This document shows, in pieces, positions 1-6,706 of a stretch of DNA of 8,312 nt. Made by a program: the position numbers and the translations under genes. How positions within the stretch are numbered: position 1 is the stretch's first letter; each line of letters begins with the position of its first letter. The notes under the pieces were generated by a model. The model ran no database searches and was not told where the DNA came from. It saw only the letters and a program-made list of their open reading frames with translations. The stretch comes from an uncultured Mycoplasmatota bacterium (GTDB lineage Bacteria > Bacillota_I > Bacilli_A > Mycoplasmatales > Mycoplasmoidaceae). The stretch covers positions 1 through 8,312 of the forward strand of contig CATEWF010000045.1 in the NCBI GenBank assembly GCA_949527715.1, read 5' to 3'.

Positions 1-137
1 CTCTTGGTCAAATACTTTTGATCATTCTGATGTTTGTTGGACAATTAGGTGTTTCATCTACTCTACTTTCGTGAACAAGAAGAAATCCAAAAGGTAACCT
101 TGCGGTCTATCCTGAAGAAGATATTAGAATTGGATAA
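1..137 (+). CDS. C-terminal fragment of probable KtrB/TrkH-family potassium uptake protein
   Basis: Partial gene entering from the left edge; the reading frame starts at base 3 and stops at TAA 135-137. The visible 44 residues begin with a hydrophobic stretch (LGQILLIILMFVGQLGVSS), followed by a basic cytoplasmic tail (SWTRRNPKG) and an end reading YPEEDIRIG. A last membrane helix containing a GxxG-type pattern and a tail ending in YPE-x(3,4)-IG is typical of KtrB/TrkH channel subunits, which import K+ together with the cytosolic regulator KtrA/TrkA. One in-frame TGA (91-93) reads as Trp. The gene ends 12 bases before gmk, so the two may be co-transcribed. The family call rests on this short tail only; another polytopic transporter is possible. 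Confidence 0.6.
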
Positions 138-143
138 TATAAT
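138..143 (+). promoter_or_regulatory. Possible -10 box of a leaderless gmk transcript
   Basis: A perfect TATAAT occurs in the 12-base gap between the upstream stop codon and the gmk ATG at 150. The expected transcription start would fall at or next to the ATG, and no Shine-Dalgarno site is present, so a leaderless mRNA is possible. No convincing -35 box is seen, and AT-rich DNA produces such hexamers by chance. Confidence 0.3.
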
Positions 144-149
144 TAATAT

Positions 150-749
150 ATGAGTAAGAAAAAAGGTTTATTAATTGTTATTAGTGGTCCAAGCGGTGTT
201 GGTAAAAAGACCGTTTTAACTCCGCTAATGAACGATAAATCTTTAAATTTAGCTTATTCAATTTCGATGACTACTCGTCCAAAAAGATTTGACGAAATTC
301 ATGGCAAGGATTATTTTTTCTTAACAAAAAAAGAATTTGAACAGCAAATCAAAGACGGTAATTTACTTGAATGAGCAATTTATGTTGACAACTATTACGG
401 AACACCAAAAGATTATGTAAACAACTTACGTAAAGAAGGAAAAAATGTTCTTTTAGAAATTGAACCCCAAGGAGCATTATTAATTATGGATTATGCTAAA
501 AAGCATAATGATCACAGATTCTTAACAGTTTTTGTTGCTCCTCAATCTTTAGAACATTTAAAATTAAGACTATTAAAACGTGCAACCGAGAGTGAAGAAA
601 AAATCCATAAAAGAATTAAACAAGCAGAATGAGAATTGACGTTAACTAATAAATATGATTACACAGTAGTTAATGGTGATAATCCTTCTGATGCGACTAA
701 AAAACTTAAAGATATTTTATTAAAGAAAATTAATGAAAATGTCGATTAA
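150..749 (+). CDS. gmk: Guanylate kinase
   Basis: 199 residues, close to the normal length for Gmk, which phosphorylates GMP to GDP with ATP in the cytosol. Motifs in order: P-loop GPSGVGKKT (residues 13-21); the GMP-binding segment with TTRPKRFDEIHGKDYFF (about 41-57); LLEWA and the YGTP motif near residues 73-88; LLEIEPQGA (about 105-113, usually xxIDVQGA); and the lid RATESEEKIHKRI. Two in-frame TGA codons (372-374 and 630-632) encode the expected Trp residues, so a standard-code reading would wrongly end the protein at residue 74. Unusual points are Lys20 where Gly or Ser normally follows GK in the P-loop, and EPQG in place of DVQG. The ATG at 150 is the only sensible start. No Shine-Dalgarno site precedes it, but TATAAT lies at 138-143. 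The 3' end overlaps rlmN. Confidence 0.95.
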
Positions 750-1791
750 TAAAACTTCAATTTATAGTTATGACTTAAATAGTCTTGAAGAAAAATTTTT
801 AAATTTAGGATTAAAAAAATTTAATGCTAAGCAAGTTTTTCAATGAATTTATCAAAAAAATGTAACTGATTTTGATAAGATGAGCAATATTGCAAAATCA
901 TCAATTGAAATTCTTAAAAAAAATTTTATTTTTAATCAATTCAAAATTATTAATACACTTATTGATCCGAGAGATGAAACAACCAAGTTTCTATTTGAAC
1001 TTTCTGATAAACAAGTTATTGAAACAGTTTTGATGAAGTTTGATTATGGTTATAGTATTTGTGTTTCAAGTCAAGTTGGATGCAATATGGGATGTAAATT
1101 TTGTGCTTCTGGATTATTGAAGAAAATAAGATGTTTAAATGTTGATGAACTTGTATTACAAGTTATTATGGTAAATAATTATTTAAAACAAAATAATAAA
1201 ACATCAATCTCTAATTTAGTTTGTATGGGTATTGGTGAACCGTTTGATAATTATGAAAATCTTAAAAAATTTTTAAACATTTTAAATGATCCATTTGGAA
1301 TTGGATTAGGAGCTAGACACATAACTGTTTCAACGTGTGGATTAGTAAAAAAGATAATTCAATTTGGAAAAGATTTTCCTCAAATGAATTTAGCTATTTC
1401 ATTACATGCTCCAACTGATAAATTAAGAAATAAATTAATGCCAGTTAATAATGCTTACCCACTAACTATGTTAATGGATGCATTAAAACAATACCAAAAA
1501 ATCACTAAAAATAGAATTGGTATTGAATACATTTTATTAAAAAATATTAATGATACGCAAGAATGTGCAAGACAATTAGTAAAATTACTTAAACCAATTT
1601 ATTGCTACATTAATTTAATTCGTTATAACGAGGTTGCTGAAAATCAATTCAAAACTAGTGATAAAGTTAATGATTTTTCTAAAATATTAAACTCTAATAA
1701 TATAATTTGTACTATACGTCTTGAAAGAGGGGGCAAGATTGCTGCGGCGTGTGGACAACTAAGAGCTAACTATGAAAAAAGGAAATTTTAA
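739..1791 (+). CDS. rlmN: Dual-specificity RNA adenine-C2 methyltransferase RlmN (radical SAM)
   Basis: 350 residues, the usual length. RlmN methylates C2 of an adenosine in the 23S rRNA peptidyl-transferase region and of A37 in some tRNAs, using a 4Fe-4S cluster and two SAM molecules. The N-terminal helical domain (residues 1-60) has the usual pattern of a Lys-Gln, a 'qvfqWIYqk' helix and a 'dFdkMsNiak' helix; its Trp is an in-frame TGA. The radical-SAM core has the cluster motif CNMGCKFC (Cys115, 119, 122), preceded seven residues upstream by Cys108, with IETV (Glu95) before it. The C-terminal GGKIAAACGQL supplies the methyl-carrying Cys338. All catalytic cysteines are therefore present. 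The start is ATG 739, inside the end of gmk; an in-frame ATG at 733 would add two residues. Starting at the internal ATG 880 would delete the N-terminal domain. The 3' end overlaps the phosphatase gene by 20 bases. Confidence 0.95.
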
Positions 1792-2539
1792 GTTTAATTA
1801 TTCATTTGCAACCGCAAAAGGATTAAGAGATCATAATGAGGATGCCGGATGAGTTGGAGAAAATAAGTCTAAACAATGTTTAGCCATTGTTTGCGATGGT
1901 ATCGGTTCACAGACAGATAGTCAAATTGCTTCAAATATGATAGTTGATTTTTTTAAAACTCATTTTTTGAAAAAAAGAACTATTTTAAATCCTGATTTAT
2001 GAGTTAAGAAAACTCTTACTGCTGCAAGAAAAAAATTAACAAATCATTGCAAAAAAAATTTACATGGTAAAAAAATTACTACAACTTTTTGCATGTGTTT
2101 GATTGAAAAACACGGGATGATGTATTGTTATAGTTTAGGAGATTCAAGACTTTATCATTTTTCAGCTAATAATTTTAAATGAGTTCAAATTACTAAAGAT
2201 CACAACTTATATAACTATTTAGTTGAATCTAATGCTTCTCAAGAAACATTTTTAAAATTTAAAGATAAATTCTTAGCACTAACTAAATTTGTTGACTCTG
2301 ATCCTTCTTATCCTCTTGCTTTTGATAAATTTAGAATTAAACTTGAAAATGGTGATGTAATATTTTTGGGTTCAGATGGAGTTTATAATTTTATTAATAT
2401 GTTTTATATTGATGAATATATTAAAAAAAATCGTAATAATCCCTTTGCTGAAACTTCAAAAGCACTAATAAATGAAGCCCTTAAAAATCATAGTAACGAT
2501 AATTTAACTGCAATAGTTATTGAGGGATTTAATAAATAA
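1772..2539 (+). CDS. PP2C-family Ser/Thr protein phosphatase
   Basis: 255 residues. Metal-dependent (Mn/Mg) phosphatase that reverses phosphorylation by PknB/PrkC-like kinases; comparable to MG108 and to bacterial Stp/PrpC. PP2C motifs occur in order: GLRDHNEDA (17-25), AIVCDGIGS (38-46, with Asp42-Gly43 as metal ligands; family usually DGMGG), TTTFCM (103-108), YSLGDSRLY (120-128), FLGSDGVYNF (198-207) and NDNLTAIVI (242-250). The length matches a single catalytic domain with no membrane anchor, so the protein should be cytosolic. Trp codons include three in-frame TGA, which fragment the gene under the standard code. It starts within rlmN, and its stop shares one base with the kinase start (TAATG), which indicates translational coupling. 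The weak AAGAG-like stretch before the ATG is the only visible ribosome-binding hint. Confidence 0.92.
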
Positions 2540-3711
2540 TGGCAGACGAACAAAAAGTAGAAGAAGTTGACCAAAAAAAAGAAACTCCTCTTTTTTCAAA
2601 AGGAAGTCTTGTTCTTGGTCAATATGAAATAATTAGAGAAATTGGTAGAGGTGGAATGAATTCCATCATATATCTTGCTGAAGATACTACAATTGATTTA
2701 AATAAATATCCTTTGCAAAACAAAAATGTTGCTGTTAAAGTTGTAACAAGAAATAATACAGTTACCGATACAGAATGAACTAAGTTTTTAGATGAGTGTG
2801 TTACTTGCAATCGTGCAGGTAATTTACCAAACATTGTAAAAACATATCAAGTAGCAAAAATCAATAATGATAATACTATCATTATTGTTATGGAATATGT
2901 AGATGGTATTTCACTAAGAAATTACTTAAATACTCATGGTTATTTAAGTGTTCAAGAATCAATCTACATATTTCAAAAAATTCTTATTGGTATTAAAGAA
3001 CTTCATAGTTTTAAACAAAAAATTATTCATCGTGATTTAAAACCAGAAAATATTTTATTAACGCACGATCTAAGACAAGTTAAGATTATAGATTTTGGAA
3101 TTTCATCAGTAGTTGAATTTAAGAATGATAAATCTAATGAAGTTTTGACTAATGAAAATGCCTTATATGGAACTTATCCATATATTTCTCCTGATATTTT
3201 TAAAATGAGTAATGGAGCAAACAATAAAGTTAATTCAAGTTTTATTTCAGAACAATTTGATTTTTATTCTTTGGGAATAATCTTTTATGAAATGTTAATT
3301 GGAAGAAAACCGTTTCATGCAGATAACTACAACAATGTGCAAGTTATTAGTTTACCATTAACATATGATATGCCAGTAATGAGTGATATTAATCCTAATA
3401 TCACTCCTGACATTGAAAATATTATTTTTAGATGCATTGCATCAAAACCTAATGATATTAGATATCGTTATCACTCGGTTCAAGAAATCATCAATGACCT
3501 AGATGCTGTTGAAAAACAAAAAGTTAATCTTGTTGATCAAAAACTTTTAAAGTCTCGAAAAGAGAGAACTTTTCAGACTAAAAATATTTTTGATGTCACA
3601 AAGCAAAAAGAAAGGCGACGTTTTTATGAGAGATGATGATTCTTTTGATCAATTACTTTATTTGCTTTAGCACTTATCATTATTACTATAGTGCTTAGAT
3701 ATATTGAGTAA
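2539..3711 (+). CDS. Membrane-anchored Ser/Thr protein kinase (PknB/PrkC type, no PASTA domains)
   Basis: 390 residues. A short acidic/basic N-tail (1-27) is followed by a Hanks-type kinase domain: glycine loop IGRGGMNSIIYLA (35-47), VAVK with Lys67, probable helix-C Glu86, hinge region VMEYVDG (117-123), catalytic HRDLKPEN (164-171), metal-binding DFG (185-187), and GTYPYISPD (211-219), where SPE is more usual. DFYSLGIIFYEML continues the C-lobe. After a basic juxtamembrane stretch (KERRRFYER), the last 25 residues form one hydrophobic helix (WWFFWSITLFALALIIITIV) with almost nothing outside the membrane. There are therefore no PASTA sensor domains, unlike PrkC of walled Firmicutes and as fits a cell without peptidoglycan. 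Trp is encoded by TGA at several sites, including two adjacent codons before the membrane helix; without table 4 the anchor and the central part would be lost. It starts at the TAATG overlap with its cognate phosphatase gene. Comparable to MG109. Confidence 0.93.
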
Positions 3712-3722
3712 AATAAAATTAT

Positions 3723-3727
3723 AGGAG
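3723..3727 (+). promoter_or_regulatory. Ribosome binding site of pgi
   Basis: AGGAG ends seven bases before the ATG at 3735. It is one of the few strong Shine-Dalgarno sites in the window and fixes the pgi start. It lies in a 23-base gap after the kinase stop. Confidence 0.7.
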
Positions 3728-3734
3728 AATAGCT

Positions 3735-5018
3735 ATGCTTAAATTTAATACTTCAAATGTTTTAAAAACAAATGATAAACAAATTCAAAGAAAATACCAA
3801 AAAGAAATTGATAAAATTCAAAAAGGTTTTTTAACTAGTTCTTTACCTGGCATGGAAATGTTAGGTTGAGTTAACATTATTGATTTTTATAGAAATCAAG
3901 ATCTTCTTGCAATGAAGAAAAAAGCATCTCAATGAAAAAAAGAAGAGCTTAAATATGTTTTAATTATTGGAATTGGTGGTTCATATCTTGGAGTAAAAGC
4001 AGCTATTGACATGTGCAATGGAATGATTGGTTTTTCTAAAACTAAATTTATTTATATTCATAATATGTCAAGTTCTTATATTGCTGATGTAATTAAAAAA
4101 GTTGGCAAAAATAAATTTAGTATCGTAGTTATTTCAAAATCAGGAACTACCATTGAACCTGCAATTGCTTTTAGACTATTTAAAGAAATTATGATAAAAA
4201 ATTTTGGTGTTGGTTATTCTCAAAGAATGATAGTAGCGATCACTGATAAAGAAAAAGGAACTTTGCATAATTTAGCTAAAGCTAATAAATGAACTATGTT
4301 CTTTATTCCTGATGATGTAGGAGGAAGATATTCAACTTTAACTCCAGTCGGAATGTTTCCTATGATTTTATCAGGTTTAGATCCGTTAGAAATTCTTAAA
4401 GGTGCCAAACAAGCTTTAAATGACACTAAAAGTTTTAATTTAAAAAGCAACTCTGCGTTTTTGTATGCATGTTATAGACATTATTTTTACACAAATCAAA
4501 AATATCAAGTAGAAAACTTTATAGTTTATGATCCTTCTCTTACAATGATTGGTGAACAATGGAAACAATTATTTGGTGAATCTGAAGGTAAATCACACAA
4601 GGCAATGTATCCAACAACCAGTTTGTTCACTACTGATTTACATGCTCTTGGTCAATATCTACAAGAAGGAACAAGAAATTTTATTGAAACAACTCTTTGG
4701 GTTGATCAACCAAGAAAAGACATTAAATTATCAATCAATACTAATGAAGACGGGCTTAAATACTTAAATTTTAAAACACTACATTATATAAATGAAAAAG
4801 CTTTTCAAGGCACGGTTGCAGCGCACACTAAAAATGGTAAGGTTAATAATTTAATTATTAATATTTCAAAAGCAGATGAATATCATTATGGATATTTATA
4901 TATTTGATTATGTCGTGCAGCAATGATGAGTGGATATTTATTAAAAATTAATCCGTTTAACCAACCGGGCGTAGAAGCATACAAAACTAATATGTTTTCT
5001 TTACTCAAAAGAAAATAA
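3735..5018 (+). CDS. pgi: Glucose-6-phosphate isomerase
   Basis: 427 residues, the short bacterial form. It interconverts glucose-6-phosphate and fructose-6-phosphate at the entry to glycolysis, the main energy route in sugar-fermenting mycoplasmas. Motifs in order: VLIIGIGGSYLGVKA (75-89) sugar-phosphate-binding loop, ISKSGTTIEP (133-142), DVGGRYSTLTPVG (194-206), GESEGKSH (281-288) with the catalytic glutamate signature, TDLHALGQYLQEG, and the C-terminal QPGVEAYK with the catalytic lysine (Lys417). Four in-frame TGA codons encode Trp, next to normal TGG codons at 4560 and 4699. The start is set by AGGAG seven bases upstream. It is the last gene of the housekeeping run; the kinase-pgi neighbourhood matches M. 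genitalium MG109-MG111 except that no rsgA lies between. Confidence 0.96.
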
Positions 5019-5073
5019 TTTGAAATAATTTTGAACTTTCATATAGGATCAACCCTGAAAAAACTAGTATTTT

Positions 5074-5133
5074 AATTGATATTGTGTGGTATATACCAAG
5101 CAACTATACACAATATTATTACTACGATCAATT
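5074..5133 (+). other. Spacer with nested inverted repeats after pgi
   Basis: Within the 159-base gap between pgi and the next gene, ATATTGTGT (5079-5087) is complementary to ACACAATAT (5108-5116). It encloses the 10-base palindrome GGTATATACC (5088-5097). An outer pair AATTGAT (5074-5080) and ATCAATT (5127-5133) shares two bases with the inner stem, so the two stems compete slightly. No T-run follows the stem directly, so it is not a textbook intrinsic terminator. It could be a transcript-end structure, a leader structure or a protein-binding site. Confidence 0.45.
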
Positions 5134-5160
5134 TTCTATTGTTTTAAGTGGCGAATAAGT

Positions 5161-5173
5161 AGGAGTTTATAAT
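5161..5173 (+). promoter_or_regulatory. Shine-Dalgarno and TATAAT before the small coiled-coil gene
   Basis: AGGAG (5161-5165) lies 12 bases before the ATG at 5178, which is rather far for a ribosome binding site. Between them is TATAAT (5168-5173), close enough to the ATG to suggest a leaderless start. The two readings exclude each other; the sequence alone does not decide. Confidence 0.35.
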
Positions 5174-5177
5174 ATAT

Positions 5178-5474
5178 ATGAAGAAAGAGTATCAATATTC
5201 AAATCTTAAGCAAGAAACTAATACATCAGGAAAAGTCATGCTAGAACCATCTAAGAAAACAAAGAAAAGAAAACCAGGAGTCAAACCACCAAGAACATCT
5301 CTTTGTGATGTTGTAATGGACACTCGTAATCTTTTAGTTAAATTTACGAATAAACAAGAAGAGTTTAATAAAAAAGTATTAAATCGTTTAGATAATGTTG
5401 ATACTCGTTTAGATAATATGGATCAACGTTTAAGTAATGTTGAAGGTATTCTTAAACGTAATAATCTTAAATAA
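5178..5474 (+). CDS. Small basic coiled-coil protein, DUF16/UPF0134-like
   Basis: 98 residues; no signal peptide or membrane segment, so probably cytosolic. Residues 1-25 are polar. A basic, proline-containing stretch (KKTKKRKPGVKPPRTSL) follows, and the C-terminal half is a predicted coiled coil. Three perfect seven-residue units (RLDNVDT, RLDNMDQ, RLSNVEG) start near residue 70, and the protein ends in a charged tail. A conserved basic segment followed by heptads of the N-x-x-D/E type resembles the DUF16 (UPF0134) coiled-coil proteins of M. pneumoniae, whose function is unknown; the assignment is by appearance only. A decayed second copy of the basic segment lies just downstream, so the gene belongs to a duplicating family. 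No catalytic motif is seen. Confidence 0.65.
   Translation: MKKEYQYSNLKQETNTSGKVMLEPSKKTKKRKPGVKPPRTSLCDVVMDTRNLLVKFTNKQEEFNKKVLNRLDNVDTRLDNMDQRLSNVEGILKRNNLK
5385..5447 (+). repeat. Three 21-base tandem repeats encoding coiled-coil heptads
   Basis: Copies at 5385-5405, 5406-5426 and 5427-5447 each begin CGTTTA and encode RLDNVDT, RLDNMDQ and RLSNVEG. The copies differ at several positions, mostly third bases or conservative changes. The unit length is a whole number of codons, so gain or loss of a copy would keep the frame and change the coiled-coil length by one heptad. Confidence 0.7.
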
Positions 5475-5476
5475 TT

Positions 5477-5638
5477 TTAAATTTAGAATCATCAATAGTC
5501 ATTATAGGTATACAAACTAAGAGCAAGAAAAGAAAACCAGAAGTCAAACCACCAAGAACATCTCTTCGTGACCTTGCACTCCTATTTTTAACAAAATATT
5601 TATTTTTTAAAAAAGTTAAAATAACAAAAATGGTTTAA
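5477..5638 (+). pseudogene. Decayed partial copy of the DUF16-like gene
   Basis: Bases 5525-5571 repeat 5262-5308 of the preceding gene with about two mismatches and encode KKRKPEVKPPRTSLRD, against KKRKPGVKPPRTSLCD in the intact copy. Upstream similarity is patchy (a TCATCA...AGTCAT region). Downstream, the heptad half is replaced by unrelated AT-rich sequence that runs in frame to TAA 5636-5638. No ATG starts this frame nearby, so it is probably not expressed. It fills most of the space between the intact copy and the convergent lipoprotein array. It looks like the remains of a tandem duplication or a recombination scar. Confidence 0.65.
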
Positions 5639-5643
5639 AAAAA

Positions 5644-5880
5644 TTAAGCTGTAGTTCAATTTGATGGTAAACCAGCATTTTGCTTTAAATACGCAAGAAG
5701 GGCTGCACTATTATGTTGTTCATCAATTGGATTTGTTACAGTAATGATTCTTTTACCAGTTGAAGAAACACCACTGAATGAAACAGAACTTAAACTTTCA
5801 AAACATCCATCTCAAGATTCTCATTTAATATCGTTTAATTTAGGACAATTTTTAAAAATATAAGTACTAATTTTTTTAAA
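5644..5880 (-). pseudogene. Out-of-frame 3' part of the first LRR lipoprotein gene
   Basis: This segment continues the homology of the lipoprotein gene ending at 5835 but in the -1 frame. It reads ISTYIFKNCPKLNDIKW (a final LRR), then a C-terminal module with ITVTNPID, ALLAYLKQ and LPSNWTTA, up to TAA 5644-5646. The paralogs end with the same kind of module: TVTVTNPVD, ELLQFLKD, LPDGWTAA in the third copy, and ELLDWIKT, GDGWKPAK in the second. One extra A in the A7 run at 5871-5877, or a -1 ribosomal shift there, joins it to the upstream part as a 310-residue protein. It has been kept as good coding sequence without further stops in that frame, so decay is recent or the shift is functional. 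Confidence 0.75.
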
Positions 5881-6575
5881 TTACTTGGAAATGTAACTGA
5901 AGTCAATTCTGAACATGAATCAAAAACAAGATTATCAATCTGATTTAAACTTGGGAAAGCTATAGAAGATAATAATGAACATTCTGCAAAAGCATAATCA
6001 CAAATTCTATTTAAACTGCTACATTTTGAAAAATCGATAGTAGTTAATGATGAACATTTACCAAAACACGAATTTTGAATTGTTACTAAACTACTTGGAA
6101 ACGTCACAGAACTTAATGAAGAACATTCATAAAAAGCAGCAAAATTAATTGTTGATAAATTTGTACAATTTGAAAAATCAATAGTAGTTAATGATGAACA
6201 TGTTCTAAAAGCGCCAGCACCAATTGAAGAACAATTAGAATTCGTAGGGAATGTTAAATTTGCAATAAACGATGGTATAGTTGATGCGGAGTTGTTATAG
6301 AAAGCATTATTACTAATACTTGTAACACTTGCTGGAATTAACATGCTGTCACAATCTTTAAAATTATCTTGATAAATTTCAGAATCTGGATTCTCCAAAA
6401 AATTATCTTTAAATCCCATCAAAACATTGTCTTGAATGTCATAAACATTTTCTGGTAATGGATTTATTTTTTCTTCTGATGAGCATCCACAACTAGTAGA
6501 AGCAATAGCAATTGTTAATCCAATTGCAGATATACTTGCAAAGCAGGTTAAAGTTTTTAATAATTTATTTTTCAT
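5835..6575 (-). CDS. BspA-like leucine-rich-repeat lipoprotein, copy 1 (frameshifted near the 3' end)
   Basis: 246 residues as read from ATG 6575. The N-terminus MKNKLLKTLTCFASISAIG is basic then hydrophobic and leads to a lipobox-like ASTSC with Cys29 (followed by GC), so the product should be a lipid-anchored surface protein. After a short linker (about 32-75) come six or so LRR_5/BspA-type repeats: IPASVTSISNNAF, FPTNSNCSSIGAGAF, CSSLTTIDFSNCTNL, CSSLSSVTFPSSL and so on, with the typical alternation of Cys-Ser-Ser-Leu and AF. Such repeats usually mediate binding to host or matrix proteins. The frame ends in 14 non-homologous residues (LVLIFLKIVLN) after an A7 run at 5871-5877; the paralog C-terminal module continues in the -1 frame. 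AGGAGAAC upstream supports the start. It is the copy with the most repeats. Confidence 0.88.
   Translation of the reverse strand: MKNKLLKTLTCFASISAIGLTIAIASTSCGCSSEEKINPLPENVYDIQDNVLMGFKDNFLENPDSEIYQDNFKDCDSMLIPASVTSISNNAFYNNSASTIPSFIANLTFPTNSNCSSIGAGAFRTCSSLTTIDFSNCTNLSTINFAAFYECSSLSSVTFPSSLVTIQNSCFGKCSSLTTIDFSKCSSLNRICDYAFAECSLLSSIAFPSLNQIDNLVFDSCSELTSVTFPSNLKKLVLIFLKIVLN
5871..5877 (-). promoter_or_regulatory. A7 slippery or contingency tract in lipoprotein copy 1
   Basis: On the coding strand the seven A are phased as A_AAA_AAA relative to the zero frame (TTA AAA AAA TTA), the layout of a -1 ribosomal slippery site. A -1 shift here, or an eighth A in the DNA or RNA, restores the LRR and C-terminal module seen in the paralogs. 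No clear downstream pseudoknot was identified. Confidence 0.55.
6025..6201 (-). repeat. 33-base direct repeat inside lipoprotein copy 1
   Basis: 6025-6057 and 6169-6201 are identical but for one base and lie exactly 144 bases apart. This equals 48 codons, or two LRR units. Both encode the CSSLTTIDFSKC/CSSLTTIDFSNC segment. Recombination between them would remove or add two repeats in frame. Confidence 0.75.
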
Positions 6576-6580
6576 AATTT

Positions 6581-6588
6581 GTTCTCCT
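6581..6588 (-). promoter_or_regulatory. Ribosome binding site of lipoprotein copy 1
   Basis: AGGAGAAC on the minus strand, five bases before ATG 6575. The same position before copy 3 reads AGGAAAAC. It supports the chosen start. Confidence 0.65.
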
Positions 6589-6595
6589 ATAAAAT

Positions 6596-6614
6596 ATTAT
6601 ATACTTGTTTTTTT
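6596..6614 (-). promoter_or_regulatory. Promoter of lipoprotein copy 1 with A7 tract
   Basis: Minus-strand TATAAT at 6596-6601 lies 20 bases before the ATG and is preceded by CAAGTA and an A7 run (6608-6614). The layout poly(A)-C(A/G)AG-TATA is shared with the other two copies. No strong -35 box is seen; TTTTGT just upstream is a weak candidate. Confidence 0.5.
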
Positions 6615-6670
6615 GCAACAAAATTATGAAAAATAGCATAAAAATGTACCCAAAATAGTTCGAATACATT

Positions 6671-6692
6671 AATTACAAGAAAATATGTAATT
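6671..6692 (-). terminator. Weak stem-loop after lipoprotein copy 2
   Basis: AATTACA (6671-6677) pairs with TGTAATT (6686-6692) around an eight-base loop, 15 bases beyond the stop of copy 2. The stem is nearly all A-T and no T-run follows, so termination is uncertain. The rest of the 131-base gap between copies 2 and 1 holds the promoter and ribosome binding site of copy 1. Confidence 0.25.
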
Positions 6693-6706
6693 TATACAAT
6701 TAAAAA

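Noticed and set aside
372..374. Premature stops (TGA) in gmk, kinase, pgi and lipoprotein genes as evidence of pseudogenes
   Set aside because: Each TGA falls where the family has Trp or where homology continues; table 4 explains all of them. Only the copy 1 frameshift is a real interruption.
2619..2834. Open frame on the minus strand within the kinase gene
   Set aside because: It is antisense to conserved kinase motifs, has no ribosome binding site and resembles no family; a shadow of the real gene.
4220..4450. Open frame on the minus strand within pgi
   Set aside because: Fully antisense to the conserved GGRYS region of pgi; no independent support.
4549..4767. Second plus-strand frame inside pgi
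   Set aside because: Overlaps the GESEGK and TDLH motifs of pgi in another frame; chance opening in AT-rich DNA.
5585..5640. Bidirectional terminator between the DUF16 remnant and the lipoprotein array
   Set aside because: There are A and T runs (TTTTTTAAAAAA) but no stable stem with G-C pairs, so no terminator is called.
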